Positions 16,293 to 24,453 of a DNA stretch of 64,000 nt are shown piece after piece. Both the position numbers and the translations under genes were made by a program. Under the pieces are notes generated by a model. That model was given only the letters and a program-made list of their open reading frames with translations. It had not been told where the DNA came from and ran no database searches. Source of the DNA: Salinibaculum rarum. Lineage in GTDB: Archaea; Halobacteriota; Halobacteria; Halobacteriales; Haloarculaceae. The stretch spans positions 1 to 64,000 of the forward strand of contig NZ_CP129994.1 in assembly GCF_030505615.1 (NCBI RefSeq), in the 5' to 3' direction. How positions within the stretch are numbered: the stretch's first letter is position 1; every line of letters begins with the position of its first letter.

Positions 16293-16423
16293 ACTTCCTC
16301 CTCTGGATACGGAATCCCAACTCCACACTCTGGGCATGAGAGCCCGGTATCATCATGGCGGAGCGGAGTAACTCGTTCACCACAGTGTTGGCACTTCACC
16401 GATTCAGGCTTATCTTCAGCCAT
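16289..16423 (-). CDS. 44-residue zinc-ribbon protein
   Basis: Minus-strand frame from ATG 16423: MAEDKPESVKCQHCGERVTP then a turn and SCPECGVGIPYPEEEV, stop TGA at 16289. Two CxxC pairs 16 residues apart form a zinc ribbon. It shares ATGA with its downstream neighbour and its start codon shares one base with the stop of the gene upstream, so it fits the gene train exactly. Confidence 0.68.
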   Translation of the reverse strand: MAEDKPESVKCQHCGERVTPLRHDDTGLSCPECGVGIPYPEEEV

Positions 16424-16650
16424 CATTCGTTCTCCTGTGTGACTGCGCGAATCTCACCCAGCTGGTGATAGAACAGCACAGACATCGCTACAACAGCTAC
16501 GATCGTTGCTGAAAGCACCTGACTTTGACTCCCACCGATGCTTTTCGCAACATCATGTACCAGGAACGCGCCGATACCAGTCACCAGAATCGTGATTCCG
16601 ATTTCCCACTCCGCGTTCTTGACGCCGTTTCGATCATCGGTAGGCATCAT
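16423..16650 (-). CDS. Small membrane protein with two predicted spans
   Basis: A 75-residue protein with two hydrophobic segments, IGITILVTGIGAFLVHDV and VLSATIVAVVAMSVLFYH, separated by a short polar loop AKSIGGSQSQ; likely a helical hairpin in the cell membrane. The C-terminus is acidic. Either of two adjacent ATG codons could start it. Function unknown; its place in a train of soluble zinc proteins is notable. Confidence 0.68.
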   Translation of the reverse strand: MMPTDDRNGVKNAEWEIGITILVTGIGAFLVHDVAKSIGGSQSQVLSATIVAVVAMSVLFYHQLGEIRAVTQENE

Positions 16651-16942
16651 GACTCACCCCCATCTGCTCTGCGATTTGATTAGCCCACCGACGCTGATTC
16701 TCTGTCAGCCCATATTCCCGGACATCATCAGCACCAATCGTGTTTTCCCGCCAGTCTTCACCTTCCAACCAGTGTTCGCGGTTTCGCTCCGCCATCTCGA
16801 TAAGCAACAACGACAGTGGTTCAGGAAATCTATCTTTGATAGTTTCCGTGTGCTGATGCAGTCCCTTATCTGGTGACTGAAGCCACTCTGGCGGCTCAGT
16901 GTTTCCACCATCAGCAGATGGTTCTCGCTCAGCGTCACTCAT
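16634..16942 (-). CDS. Small protein, first gene of the leftward gene train
   Basis: A 102-residue soluble protein (MSDAEREPSADGG...) with helices RFPEPLSLLLIEMAERNREHW and LTENQRRWANQIAEQM. No family recognised. It overlaps the membrane-protein gene by 17 bases and has open, AT-leaning sequence upstream, so the promoter of the whole train (about 4.5 kb, down to 12.3 or 13.0 kb) probably lies just above 16942. Confidence 0.65.
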   Translation of the reverse strand: MSDAEREPSADGGNTEPPEWLQSPDKGLHQHTETIKDRFPEPLSLLLIEMAERNREHWLEGEDWRENTIGADDVREYGLTENQRRWANQIAEQMGVSHDAYR

Positions 16943-17036
16943 ACATACTAAATGAGCACCGCAATCGGTTTCAATACTCGGGATTTGTGGGTGCCTTCAC
17001 GATTTCTCCGTTACATCTGGATCCCCGTTACATCTG

Positions 17037-17155
17037 GAGAGAGGGGGAGGGGTGTTTCCAGCAAATCGAATAGAAGTGGAGAACAGTCAGAATGATTCTA
17101 CAGCGGGAGAGGGGGAGGGGTGTTTCCAGCAAATCGAATAGAAGTGGAGAACAGT
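17037..17155. repeat. Two 51-bp direct repeats carrying inverted ORB-like boxes (origin 2, left side)
   Basis: The units 17037-17088 and 17105-17155 are nearly identical and have a 68-bp period. Each holds the reverse complement of the ORB-like box found upstream of orc1/cdc6-2 (ending at 17066 and 17134: GGGGTGTTTCCAGCAAAT). They are oriented opposite to the six boxes at 17467-17806, leaving a 330-bp stretch between the two sets that could be unwound. Confidence 0.72.
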
Positions 17156-17304
17156 TAGATTCCTCAGTGGGAATGTGGATATTGGCTGTGCAACCACCAG
17201 AATGTTGATGGTTCGTTTTCAGCAGATGCCTAGTACGGATGCTGTTTACCTGTCTAAGTAATAAACGTTTCTATGACTAGATGCTAACTCTCTATCTAGA
17301 TTCA

Positions 17305-17446
17305 CCAAGAGAATCCCACCGTTCACGGCGGGCGTAATCAGTGAAGTGCCTCGGGGCCAAGCCCCGTGGCATTCGCCTTGACCGCCTGTAAATCTCTCAC
17401 TGCTGCGGTACGGGGAGCTTCGTCGGTTACGACGAGGAGGAGGTCA
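17305..17446 (+). mobile_element. Hairpin-rich IS200/IS605-like end sequences inside origin 2
   Basis: A hairpin CCCACCG-TTCA-CGGCGGG (about 17314-17331) is followed by the CTCGGGGCCAAGCCCCG repeat (17352-17368, copy 2 of the type at 10033) and then CTTCGTCGGTTACGACGAGG with GGAGGTCA (17429-17446). Both left- and right-type ends are present within 140 bp and there is no room for a gene, so this is a minimal non-autonomous element or nested remnants. It sits between the two ORB sets of origin 2. Confidence 0.45.
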
Positions 17447-17466
17447 CTGGCACTAGACTTCGTGGG

Positions 17467-17806
17467 TTTGCTGGAAACACCCCCCTCCCCCCATGATGCA
17501 ACTCATTATCCAGTTCATCCACAATAACCTAGTTTGCTGGAAACACCCCCCTCCCCCCATGATGCAACTCATTATCCAGTTCATCCACAATAACCTAGTT
17601 TGCTGGAAACACCCCCCTCCCACGGGGGAGTACCCCGCGATCAGACAATTTGCTGGAAACAACCCCCCGTGTCCGACATCACGGAAATGCTGGAACAGGG
17701 GGTTCCCGCGTTCGGTTTGCTGGAAACAACCCCCCGTGTCCGACATCACGGAAATGCTGGATAGGGCGACGGTATTTGCGCGCGATTTGCTGGAAGAGAC
17801 TCCCCT
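17467..17806 (+). repeat. Six ORB-like boxes upstream of orc1/cdc6-2 (origin 2, right side)
   Basis: Copies of TTTGCTGGAAACACCCCCC begin at 17467, 17533, 17599, 17649, 17716 and 17786; the last is diverged. The TGGAAAC core followed by a C/G string is the classic haloarchaeal origin recognition box pattern. The first two copies belong to a 66-bp tandem duplication, and copies 4 and 5 also share about 40 bp. All face the orc1/cdc6-2 gene, whose ATG is 44 bp after the last box. The frame is open through these repeats, but they are not coding. Confidence 0.82.
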
Positions 17807-17849
17807 TGTGCGATGTGTTGGAAGTGCTGGAACAGGGGGTTTTATTGTG

Positions 17850-19154
17850 ATGTCTTACTCACGGTTCCCTATGCGGCGCTACGGCGAATCACAAACCTTC
17901 TTCGATAACATAGACGCTCTTAACCCGAACGTCGATACGTACCGACCAACCGAACTCCCAGAACGACAACAGGAGCTCGACGAGATCTACTCTGCACTCC
18001 GTCCGATTGAAATGGGCGGCACCCCAATTAACCTCCTCGTCTATGGGGAAACCGGGCAAGGAAAAACCGTTGCTGTAGACCTTGAAACAACAGGATTCGA
18101 AACCTGGGCAACAGAGCAAGACATCGACGTTACCGTCGTCAAAGTCGAATGTAAAGGTCTCGAAAAGAGCTACAATGCACTTGCTCATCTCGTCAAATCC
18201 CTCCGCGAAACTCGTCACGGTCCTGGCGAAGACCTTCCCAAAGGCTACCAGCGCAAGGAACTCCTCCTCCAAGCACTCAGTGAAATCGAGGACATCGGCG
18301 GGACAGTCATCATGATCCTTGACGAGATCGACGCACTCGGGGAAGACGATTATATTCTTTACGAGCTCCCACGCGCTACTCTTGAGAACGCAAAACTAAG
18401 CGTCATCGGAATCACCAACGACCTCACCTACACAGATAATCTCGACGGTGACGCCAAATCCAGCCTTGGTGAAGATGAAGTTGTCTTCGCCCCCTACGAT
18501 TCAGGTGATCTCCGATCTATTCTTTCTCGTCGTGCCGCAAAAGCCCTCCACGACACCGGGTTTTCATGCGATGACTGCGAGAGTCCTCATTGCGAGCACG
18601 AACCCGAAGAAGTACCGGAGAACCTCCGCAGTGACGTTCTTGGTGACGACGTCATCCCATTGTGCGCTGCGTTTGCTGCACAAGAAACTGGAGACGCACG
18701 CCGTGCGTTGAAACTCATCAACCGCGCTGCGCGGTTCGCCGATGACCGTGGTAACGACCAAATCACCGAGGACCACGTCAGAGAAGCGCATGAGTATCTT
18801 GAAGAGAAAGCTATCGTCACGGGGCTTCAAACACTCCCCATTCAAAAACTGGTGTCACTCATGGCACTGATGTATGAACGCGTCAGCGATTCAGAACCCG
18901 GTCGAACAACGGAACTCTTCAACCGGTACAAAAAATATTGTCGTGCTACTAAAACAAACACCGTGTCAAAAAAGCGGTTCCGTGACTTCATGAATGACCT
19001 CGAAAATCAAGGCCTCATCCGCAAACAAAAAGGACGCGGGCAAGGTGCTGAGAATAAATACTGGATCGACGTTGACGTTGATCTTGTTTTGGAACACCTT
19101 CCAGACACCGGCAAAACCAACGAACTTGTTTCCAATCTTCGAGAAAAAGCCTGA
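17850..19154 (+). CDS. orc1/cdc6: Orc1/Cdc6 replication initiator, copy 2
   Basis: A 434-residue AAA+ initiator. Walker A GETGQGKT is at residues 66-73, Walker B is IMILDEIDAL, sensor 1 IGITNDL, sensor 2 region AAQETGDARRALKLI, and a C-terminal winged helix covers about residues 345-434. An extra Cys-rich insert CDDCESPHCEHEPEE (about residue 232) lies between the AAA+ subdomains and could bind metal; copy 1 lacks it. The ATG at 17850 follows the last ORB-like box; the frame is open upstream only because the repeats lack stops. With two distinct initiators and two distinct box families, the window has two candidate origins. Confidence 0.93.
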   Translation: MSYSRFPMRRYGESQTFFDNIDALNPNVDTYRPTELPERQQELDEIYSALRPIEMGGTPINLLVYGETGQGKTVAVDLETTGFETWATEQDIDVTVVKVECKGLEKSYNALAHLVKSLRETRHGPGEDLPKGYQRKELLLQALSEIEDIGGTVIMILDEIDALGEDDYILYELPRATLENAKLSVIGITNDLTYTDNLDGDAKSSLGEDEVVFAPYDSGDLRSILSRRAAKALHDTGFSCDDCESPHCEHEPEEVPENLRSDVLGDDVIPLCAAFAAQETGDARRALKLINRAARFADDRGNDQITEDHVREAHEYLEEKAIVTGLQTLPIQKLVSLMALMYERVSDSEPGRTTELFNRYKKYCRATKTNTVSKKRFRDFMNDLENQGLIRKQKGRGQGAENKYWIDVDVDLVLEHLPDTGKTNELVSNLREKA

Positions 19155-19183
19155 CGCGTAACACCTCCACCTTGGGAGGGAGA

Positions 19184-19807
19184 TCACAGGTCAAGTAAGA
19201 TATCCGGAGATGGATTAGCTGCCTTCACTTCGACGGTCTGCACAGCAGCCAGCAACGGCGGGTACTCTTCACCAATGTCTTTCTCGTTGCCGTACACAAC
19301 CCGAATGAGATTCCCTGCTTCAAGGTCAACATCTCCTGGACGATTCAAGCATACTGGTCGCGGCGTTCCGTGATTGTGGTCAACCCCATCGAAATCATCA
19401 CCGTACACCAGTGACTCGCCCACAGAGTCCACCCGGAGACGGTTCACATACCGATTCTCGCCATCCTCTGTTCGCCGGACACGAATCACATCACCGGCTT
19501 CGTCACGCACACTGAGTCGGGATTCCGGATACGTGTACGTCTTCACTGGTTCTTCACGCACTAAATGCTGAAGCGACCCCTGCGTCGCCACATCCCACGC
19601 ATCATCAAGTCCTTCGAGCACTTCCTCAAACACGACCACAACCGCAGAATCATCAGCTGGATAGTCCTCGTTGACATCAGCAACCGTCGTCCCATCATCG
19701 TCGATTTCAAACTCGGAAATCGGCGTGGCATGACGTGCAACGACGATCGCCGAGTTGGCGTCATCAAGGTCAGTATCAATGACTCGAGCACCTGGCTCCA
19801 TACTCAC
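19184..19807 (-). CDS. Protein of unknown function
   Basis: A 207-residue acidic protein (MSMEPGARVIDTDLDD...), mostly beta-strand-like with segments AVVVVFEEVLEGL, VIRVRRTEDGENRYVNRLRV and NLIRVVYGNEKDIGEEYP. No family recognised. It converges on orc1/cdc6-2 with a 29-bp gap. It may be cotranscribed with the gene at 19871, 63 bp upstream. Confidence 0.72.
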   Translation of the reverse strand: MSMEPGARVIDTDLDDANSAIVVARHATPISEFEIDDDGTTVADVNEDYPADDSAVVVVFEEVLEGLDDAWDVATQGSLQHLVREEPVKTYTYPESRLSVRDEAGDVIRVRRTEDGENRYVNRLRVDSVGESLVYGDDFDGVDHNHGTPRPVCLNRPGDVDLEAGNLIRVVYGNEKDIGEEYPPLLAAVQTVEVKAANPSPDILLDL

Positions 19808-19870
19808 TACTCAAATCAGACACCGCAATGAACGTTCGGACATCACGACGATGGAAATCACGTGAAAAAG

Positions 19871-20395
19871 TCACTCAACAGCGTCACGGACGGCATCTGG
19901 CCCGCCGCCATGTCGCTCTCCAAGAAGCACAATTTCATCTAACTCTCCTTTCGTGAAGCGTGCTTCGTACGACCACATGATGTCGTACGCTGACTCGGTT
20001 GGACTGCTCGCGTGAATTTCGAAACTCCCGTGTTGATTGTGATCTGCCCACCACTCGTCGCACTGCACCGTCTCACTCGGCACTCCTGTCGGGAACCCGC
20101 GGTCTACCGCCTCTTCGATGCTTGCGTCCTCCACAGCAGCAACATATTCTTCCCACGACTCGAACCCGTGCTCAGCGGCTTCCGCTGCTTTCTCCTCACA
20201 CGTTTTCTCTCGATGGTCAACCTCTAACCGGAGAAGCCGCCCATCACTTGTCAATTTGTACGTTTGCATCGCTGGCGTCCCCAGTGATTTTGTCTGCCAC
20301 GCCAGCTTAGTCGCATCAAGTTCACTGGGGAACGCCGGGAGTTCTACGCCACCCTCAATTTTCACCGTATCGTACAATCCCATCGGTCTCATCAT
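19871..20395 (-). CDS. Protein of unknown function
   Basis: A 174-residue protein (start MMRPMGLYDTVKIEGG) with a basic turn LLRLEVDHREKTCEEKAAEAAEHGFESWEEYVAAVED and a C-terminal strand-helix YEARFTKGELDEIVLL. The opening GLYDTVKI plus a later TYKLTSDGRLLRL are seen in uncharacterised archaeal and phage proteins, but I cannot name the family. Divergent from the TFB-like gene at 20534. Confidence 0.72.
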   Translation of the reverse strand: MMRPMGLYDTVKIEGGVELPAFPSELDATKLAWQTKSLGTPAMQTYKLTSDGRLLRLEVDHREKTCEEKAAEAAEHGFESWEEYVAAVEDASIEEAVDRGFPTGVPSETVQCDEWWADHNQHGSFEIHASSPTESAYDIMWSYEARFTKGELDEIVLLGERHGGGPDAVRDAVE

Positions 20396-20533
20396 GACCT
20401 AGCCCGTCTCTGCATCAAAAACCTACCTCGTCACCTCGCGCCTGACTCCGCCCCCGAACACGGCTCCCACCACACTCCTCCCAGGCTATCTTTTAACCCT
20501 GACACGGGCATACCGTTACAACCGAACTAACGT

Positions 20534-21442
20534 ATGCGCCGCACTCAAAAGAAATCTGCACTCAAAGACATTCTTACTGCGCACGCCGACACTTTCTCCT
20601 CCGCAACTAACACCGGCACCCTGCTCACCGACATCGGCACCAGGTACGCCACTATCAACGGGACACTCACACCCGACGACGTCACAACAACAGATCTCGG
20701 GAAATGGTGCATCAGCACGTTCGCTACTGATCACACTCCATCGCAACGTGTCACCACCCTTGCGGGTGACCTCTTCGAACAAGCCGTCGACGCTGATTTC
20801 ACACTCGGGCCGAACCGCCGCGTCGAAGTGGTCGCCGCTGCTGCTATCCATCTCACCTCGCGGCTCGCCACCGACACCAATGACCTGACCACCGAAACCC
20901 TCCCACTCACCGAGATCTACACGACCGATTTGAACGCGCCACTCTACGCTTGCTCACACACCAGCATCGAACCCGACGACCAACTCTTCGACTACACAGA
21001 AAAACAAACACGACGCGCTCTCACCGGGCTTCAAACCACGTTCGACTTACCCGTTGTCCCTCCTGAACCCGAGGAATACATCCCGAAATACGTGGAAGCA
21101 CTCGTTGAAGAGGCCGCGATTGCCGCTGAACACGCAAACACACTCATTGACGCCGCGACTGAAGCACTCACCGACCTCAATCCCGAGGACCGCAGCGGGC
21201 AAAATCCGACCGCGCTCGCAGCGGCCGCACTCTATGCTGCCTCCATGCACGAGCTCGCTGATGCCTTCCCGGAAGAAGTCACTGAACCGGTCACCCCGTC
21301 GTCTGACGACCGCGTCACGCAAGACGAGATCGCGTCTGTCGCCAACATCCACACCGTCACCCTCCGCAAACACTACTACAACACCTTCCAACCACTCTTC
21401 ACTGACCAGACCCCGAACGCGCCGACACAATCACCTCCATGA
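20534..21442 (+). CDS. TFB-like protein without zinc ribbon
   Basis: This 302-residue protein appears to be built of two cyclin-like repeats as in archaeal transcription factor B. The second (about residues 185-285) is clearest: EAALTDL-type helix, then NPTALAAAALYAASM and DEIASVANIHTVTLRKHYYN, which match the TFB pattern of GKSPTGLAAAALY and an HTH that recognises BRE. The first repeat (about 75-140) has RRVEVVAAAAIHLTSRL. The N-terminal Cys-rich ribbon that recruits RNA polymerase is absent, so it may act as a modified or inhibitory TFB, or as a DNA-binding replication or partition factor. Five 18-bp repeats follow it. Family similarity is by motif only. Confidence 0.7.
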   Translation: MRRTQKKSALKDILTAHADTFSSATNTGTLLTDIGTRYATINGTLTPDDVTTTDLGKWCISTFATDHTPSQRVTTLAGDLFEQAVDADFTLGPNRRVEVVAAAAIHLTSRLATDTNDLTTETLPLTEIYTTDLNAPLYACSHTSIEPDDQLFDYTEKQTRRALTGLQTTFDLPVVPPEPEEYIPKYVEALVEEAAIAAEHANTLIDAATEALTDLNPEDRSGQNPTALAAAALYAASMHELADAFPEEVTEPVTPSSDDRVTQDEIASVANIHTVTLRKHYYNTFQPLFTDQTPNAPTQSPP

Positions 21443-21462
21443 CTGTGCCTTCTCACTCGTGG

Positions 21463-21665
21463 CACACCGGCATCGAAGTGTCACGGTGAGCGTGAGACAC
21501 ACCGGTGTCGAAGTGTTCGAGATGATCAAGGCCTTAGCAGGAAGTCGGGGGAGATACACACCATCGTCGAAGTGATATTTCACCTGAGAAGGGACACACC
21601 GGCGTCGAAGTGTTCGACATGGGGTGTGTCCCGGGCTCGAGGAAAGGCACACCACCGTCGAAGTG
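21463..21665 (+). repeat. Five 18-bp direct repeats, ORB-like
   Basis: Copies of CACACCRNYGTCGAAGTG lie at 21463-21480, 21498-21515, 21557-21574, 21595-21612 and 21648-21665. The reverse complement, CACTTCGACACCGGTGTG, shares the core TTCGACACC with the origin 1 boxes (ATTCGACACCCGGGG on the same strand). No protein-coding gene occupies 21443-21930. It could be a third origin-type array, or an operator/binding array for the TFB-like protein just upstream. Confidence 0.75.
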
Positions 21666-21689
21666 TGTTTGCGGAAGTGCGAGGAGAAA

Positions 21690-21720
21690 GTCTCGCACTT
21701 TAGCGCGGGAGGAAGTCAAT
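21690..21720 (+). mobile_element. IS200/IS605-like right-end remnant
   Basis: TCTCGCACTTTAGCGCGGGA followed by GGAAGTCAAT has the form of the IS-like right ends at 7761 and 13011 (imperfect hairpin then GGAGG-GTCAAT). No left end or transposase nearby. Confidence 0.4.
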
Positions 21721-21930
21721 GACAGGCGAAAACCACGCGTCACGGTTCAGGCCAAGGGGATGATCACCACCGTGAACAGGTCGCCTTCATGAATACTATC
21801 CCAAGAGCACAATGCCACAAGGACGGAATTCATGATTCAGAACGCAGGGTGAAGAGAACCCCACATTTCTCCCGCGAATACCCTGCTTTTACATCTACAG
21901 ATGTGTGACTGGTAACACACATTCGCATGT

Positions 21931-22293
21931 GTGAACCTAATGTCAACCATCGGTGAATCTATCGGACGATTCCGCAGTTACCTGGCAGTTGCGTGTGGAA
22001 TCGCTTTTGGAGTCGCTTTCAATCCGATCCCACCAGAATACTCAACATCAACGTTCATATTCGCGTTACTAATCATGGCAATCCTTTTTCATTTCATAGG
22101 GTTTGTAATCAACTCGACCATGATTAAAGCAATTCCTGAACTTGTCGTCGAATTGGGTGTCGGAGTTATCGGTGTAGCAATATCGAAGCAAATAGCGCCG
22201 AGTGCAGACCAACTTAACGCCTTCCTCCTGATTTCTGCGGTTATCTACATCGCCCTAGCAGTCGCTGAAGGGATACTCGTCGATTACCGATAA
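21931..22293 (+). CDS. Small membrane protein
   Basis: A 120-residue protein with four hydrophobic stretches: YLAVACGIAFGVAF, STFIFALLIMAILFHFIGFV, VVELGVGVIGVAIS and AFLLISAVIYIALAVAEGI. It is less acidic than its neighbours and its gene is AT-richer, hinting at separate origin. No family recognised. A TTG or ATG further upstream is possible (21931 itself is an alternative-type start; ATGTCAACC follows at 21940). Confidence 0.6.
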   Translation: MNLMSTIGESIGRFRSYLAVACGIAFGVAFNPIPPEYSTSTFIFALLIMAILFHFIGFVINSTMIKAIPELVVELGVGVIGVAISKQIAPSADQLNAFLLISAVIYIALAVAEGILVDYR

Positions 22294-22410
22294 GCTACGC
22301 ACGGCCGAAACCGTGGAGTTTCTCCTGGATTTCGTATCACACGCCAAACCGCACCGCATCACACCCTTTGATGTCGAAATATTATCTGGCTCGACGCCGT
22401 GACGTGAAAT

Positions 22411-22695
22411 ATGCGCGACTCGACAGTCACACAGCTGCGTGACCGCGTCCTGTCGTACCTCCACACCGAACTCCCGCAAATCAAAATGCACGGCGGCGCA
22501 GTGACACTCCACGAGTGTGACCCAGACCGTGGCGTGCTCCGCATCGAATTAACCGAACAGTGCAACGGATGCGGGCTCGCACCAATGACCATCACCGCGC
22601 TCGAACAACGCGTTCAAGCGGAATTCCCCGAATTCACCGATGTCGTAGCCACAACAGCACACCAACACACCACTCAACAACCCCAGCACCAGTAA
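22411..22695 (+). CDS. NifU C-terminal-domain Fe-S scaffold-like protein
   Basis: A 94-residue protein matching the NifU-like (Nfu) domain: an N-terminal helix VTQLRDRVLSYLHTELPQIKMHGGAVTL, strand VLRIELTEQCNGCGLAPMTIT with the CxxC cluster-binding pair, then a helix ALEQRVQAEFPEF. Two Nfu subunits bind a 4Fe-4S cluster between their CxxC pairs and deliver it to apoproteins. The last 20 residues are a Gln/His/Thr-rich tail not typical of the domain. Its presence on a replicon with Fe-S nucleases (Cas4-like at 63174) is compatible but not proof of partnership. Confidence 0.85.
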   Translation: MRDSTVTQLRDRVLSYLHTELPQIKMHGGAVTLHECDPDRGVLRIELTEQCNGCGLAPMTITALEQRVQAEFPEFTDVVATTAHQHTTQQPQHQ

Positions 22696-22728
22696 CCCAG
22701 CTTGCCTCGAACAAGTCCCCAATCAGCA

Positions 22729-23655
22729 TCACGCAGCGGTGTCGTCTCCTGGGAGTTCCCCAACGCGAATTGAGTACTGCACGGTCGTTGTGCCATCCTC
22801 GTCGATGCAAACATCAACAAGCCCGTGGTCAGTCACCGCCTCGCCGAGCTCAACACACGGACTGATAATGTCACGAAGCGTGTCACGCCACGCCTCGATC
22901 GCGGCTTCTTGCTCACTGTCCAAATCGCGGTGCGTCGTCTGCGGATGGAAATGATGCAGATACGTGTCCCGCGCTTCGAGTTCCTCACGGTCAGCACCAT
23001 TCTCAACACACATGTCGATGTAGTCTTCGAGCGTGTCACAGTCCATCCAGTACTCGTGCGGATCTGGTACCTCTCTGTACGCAGTTGCCCCCATGCCGAT
23101 GTCAACACTGCGGTCAAAGTGCGATTTGGGCTTTGGGTGCGGTGCGAGATGCGTGCCTGAGACAACTGCGCCCGCGTCATCGGCGTGACCAAGCGTCACC
23201 ATGAGCTCCTGGAACTCACGGTACACCTCGTTGGTGTCACCCGGGACAGTGCGTTCCGCGCGGAACACCACGACGCCTGCCTCAGCAGTAACCACAGCAA
23301 CATCCATCTCGACGGTCGCCGCCGCATCAACACCATCCGTCGGGGACGTGAGTTCAACTCCGCGACGCCGAAGCCGACCGATGTTCTCATCGACTTGCGC
23401 ATTGAGCGCGGCTGGGAGCGGCACGAACTCGTTTCGCGGGAGGTCCTCCATCTCAGCGTCAGCATCCTCGTATGTGCCCTTGATGTCAATCTCCGGGCGC
23501 GGCTCACCAACGCACACGGCATACTGCGAGTCTTCACTCTCTTGTATTCGTAATCGGTCAAACGGCGGGGTTACAGCTGCTCTTTCCCTGGCTACTTCGC
23601 ACAACTCCGGCCACAACTCCTCAGATGGCTCCCACGCAACACACTCGCCTGGCAT
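22729..23655 (-). CDS. Protein of unknown function
   Basis: A 308-residue acidic protein (MPGECVAWEPSEELWPELC...). No domain recognised. It has a beta-rich centre (TVEMDVAVVTAEAGVVVFRAERTV) and a His-rich segment YLHHFHPQTTHRD that might bind metal. It converges with the NifU-like gene and is the last gene before CRISPR array 1, separated from it by about 130 bp of non-coding sequence. Confidence 0.75.
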   Translation of the reverse strand: MPGECVAWEPSEELWPELCEVARERAAVTPPFDRLRIQESEDSQYAVCVGEPRPEIDIKGTYEDADAEMEDLPRNEFVPLPAALNAQVDENIGRLRRRGVELTSPTDGVDAAATVEMDVAVVTAEAGVVVFRAERTVPGDTNEVYREFQELMVTLGHADDAGAVVSGTHLAPHPKPKSHFDRSVDIGMGATAYREVPDPHEYWMDCDTLEDYIDMCVENGADREELEARDTYLHHFHPQTTHRDLDSEQEAAIEAWRDTLRDIISPCVELGEAVTDHGLVDVCIDEDGTTTVQYSIRVGELPGDDTAA

Positions 23656-23784
23656 ATAACTGCCTACGGGCTCCGCAGTGATGACATCTTCCCCTCGTGA
23701 ACGGTGCAGAGGATGTCACCTGAATGTCGGTGTGAATTTCTGCGTATTATCTTCATCTGTGAGATGTCGTGTTGAGACGTCAAG

Positions 23785-24336
23785 TTTCAATGCCGTGGTG
23801 GCTTTTCCCCGTATTGTAACATTCGCTGTTGAATGAATCGGGGAGATCGGACGCATCCTTTCAATGCCGTGGTGGCTTTTCCCCGTATTGTAACCACTGA
23901 CGGACACGATCACCGCAACCGTGGATGACACTTTCAATGCCGTGGTGGCTTTTCCCCGTATTGTAACCTCATCGACCTCCGCGAGCACGACGTCGAACTC
24001 CACGTCTTTCAATGCCGTGGTGGCTTTTCCCCGTATTGTAACCGGCGGACCGACTGGACGCGTATCAAGCGCTGGCGGACTTTCAATGCCGTGGTGGCTT
24101 TTCCCCGTATTGTAACACATACGACTCTCCGACACACTCGAATCGCACCGAACACTTTCAATGCCGTGGTGGCTTTTCCCCGTATTGTAACAATTGCGGG
24201 TCCGAGTCGATGCCGCGGAGGATCCGCGCTTTCAATGCCGTGGTGGCTTTTCCCCGTATTGTAACAACCCGTGACGATCAGCACTGGCGACACGATCGAC
24301 TTTCAATGCCGTGGTGGCTTTTCCCCGTATTGTAAC
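23785..24336 (-). CRISPR. CRISPR array 1: 8 repeats, 7 spacers
   Basis: Repeats of 36 nt start at 23785, 23859, 23932, 24007, 24081, 24156, 24230 and 24301; all but the leftmost are preceded by C on the plus strand, so the true unit may be 37 nt. On the minus strand each begins GTTACAATACGGGG and ends GGCATTGAAA(G), giving an ATTGAAAG 5' handle after Cas6 cleavage. GCC-ACCAC-GGC forms a short hairpin near the 3' side. Spacers are 35-39 nt and all different. Transcription is leftward from the leader at 24337. The variant block reads CCC (plus strand, after CTTTTC) in all eight repeats. Confidence 0.98.
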
Positions 24337-24436
24337 AGGGGGTTGAAAACCAATTAAAACCTATCCCCCGGAACCTTACTGTCTCTTAGTACACCTCGTC
24401 TTCGTCAACCCCACCTGTACACGAACCTTATAAAGG
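24337..24436 (-). promoter_or_regulatory. Leader and promoter of CRISPR array 1
   Basis: Conserved with the leaders at 36225 and 43915. The array-proximal block AGGGGGTTGAAAACCAATTA is followed by a variable part and then CACCTGTACACGAACC and a TATA box (CCTTTATAAGG on the minus strand, 24426-24436), 90 bp from the first repeat. The Fic gene stop is 18 bp upstream of the TATA box. Confidence 0.85.
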
Positions 24437-24453
24437 TCGATGAAGAACCACTC

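Noticed and set aside
17493..17849. Longer start for Orc1/Cdc6 copy 2 through the repeat region
   Set aside because: The added 119 residues are repeated WKHPPP-type translations of the ORB-like boxes, not protein.
23716..24293. Open frames across CRISPR array 1
   Set aside because: They are translations of the repeat (YNTGKSHHGIE units) and only reflect the repeat-spacer period.
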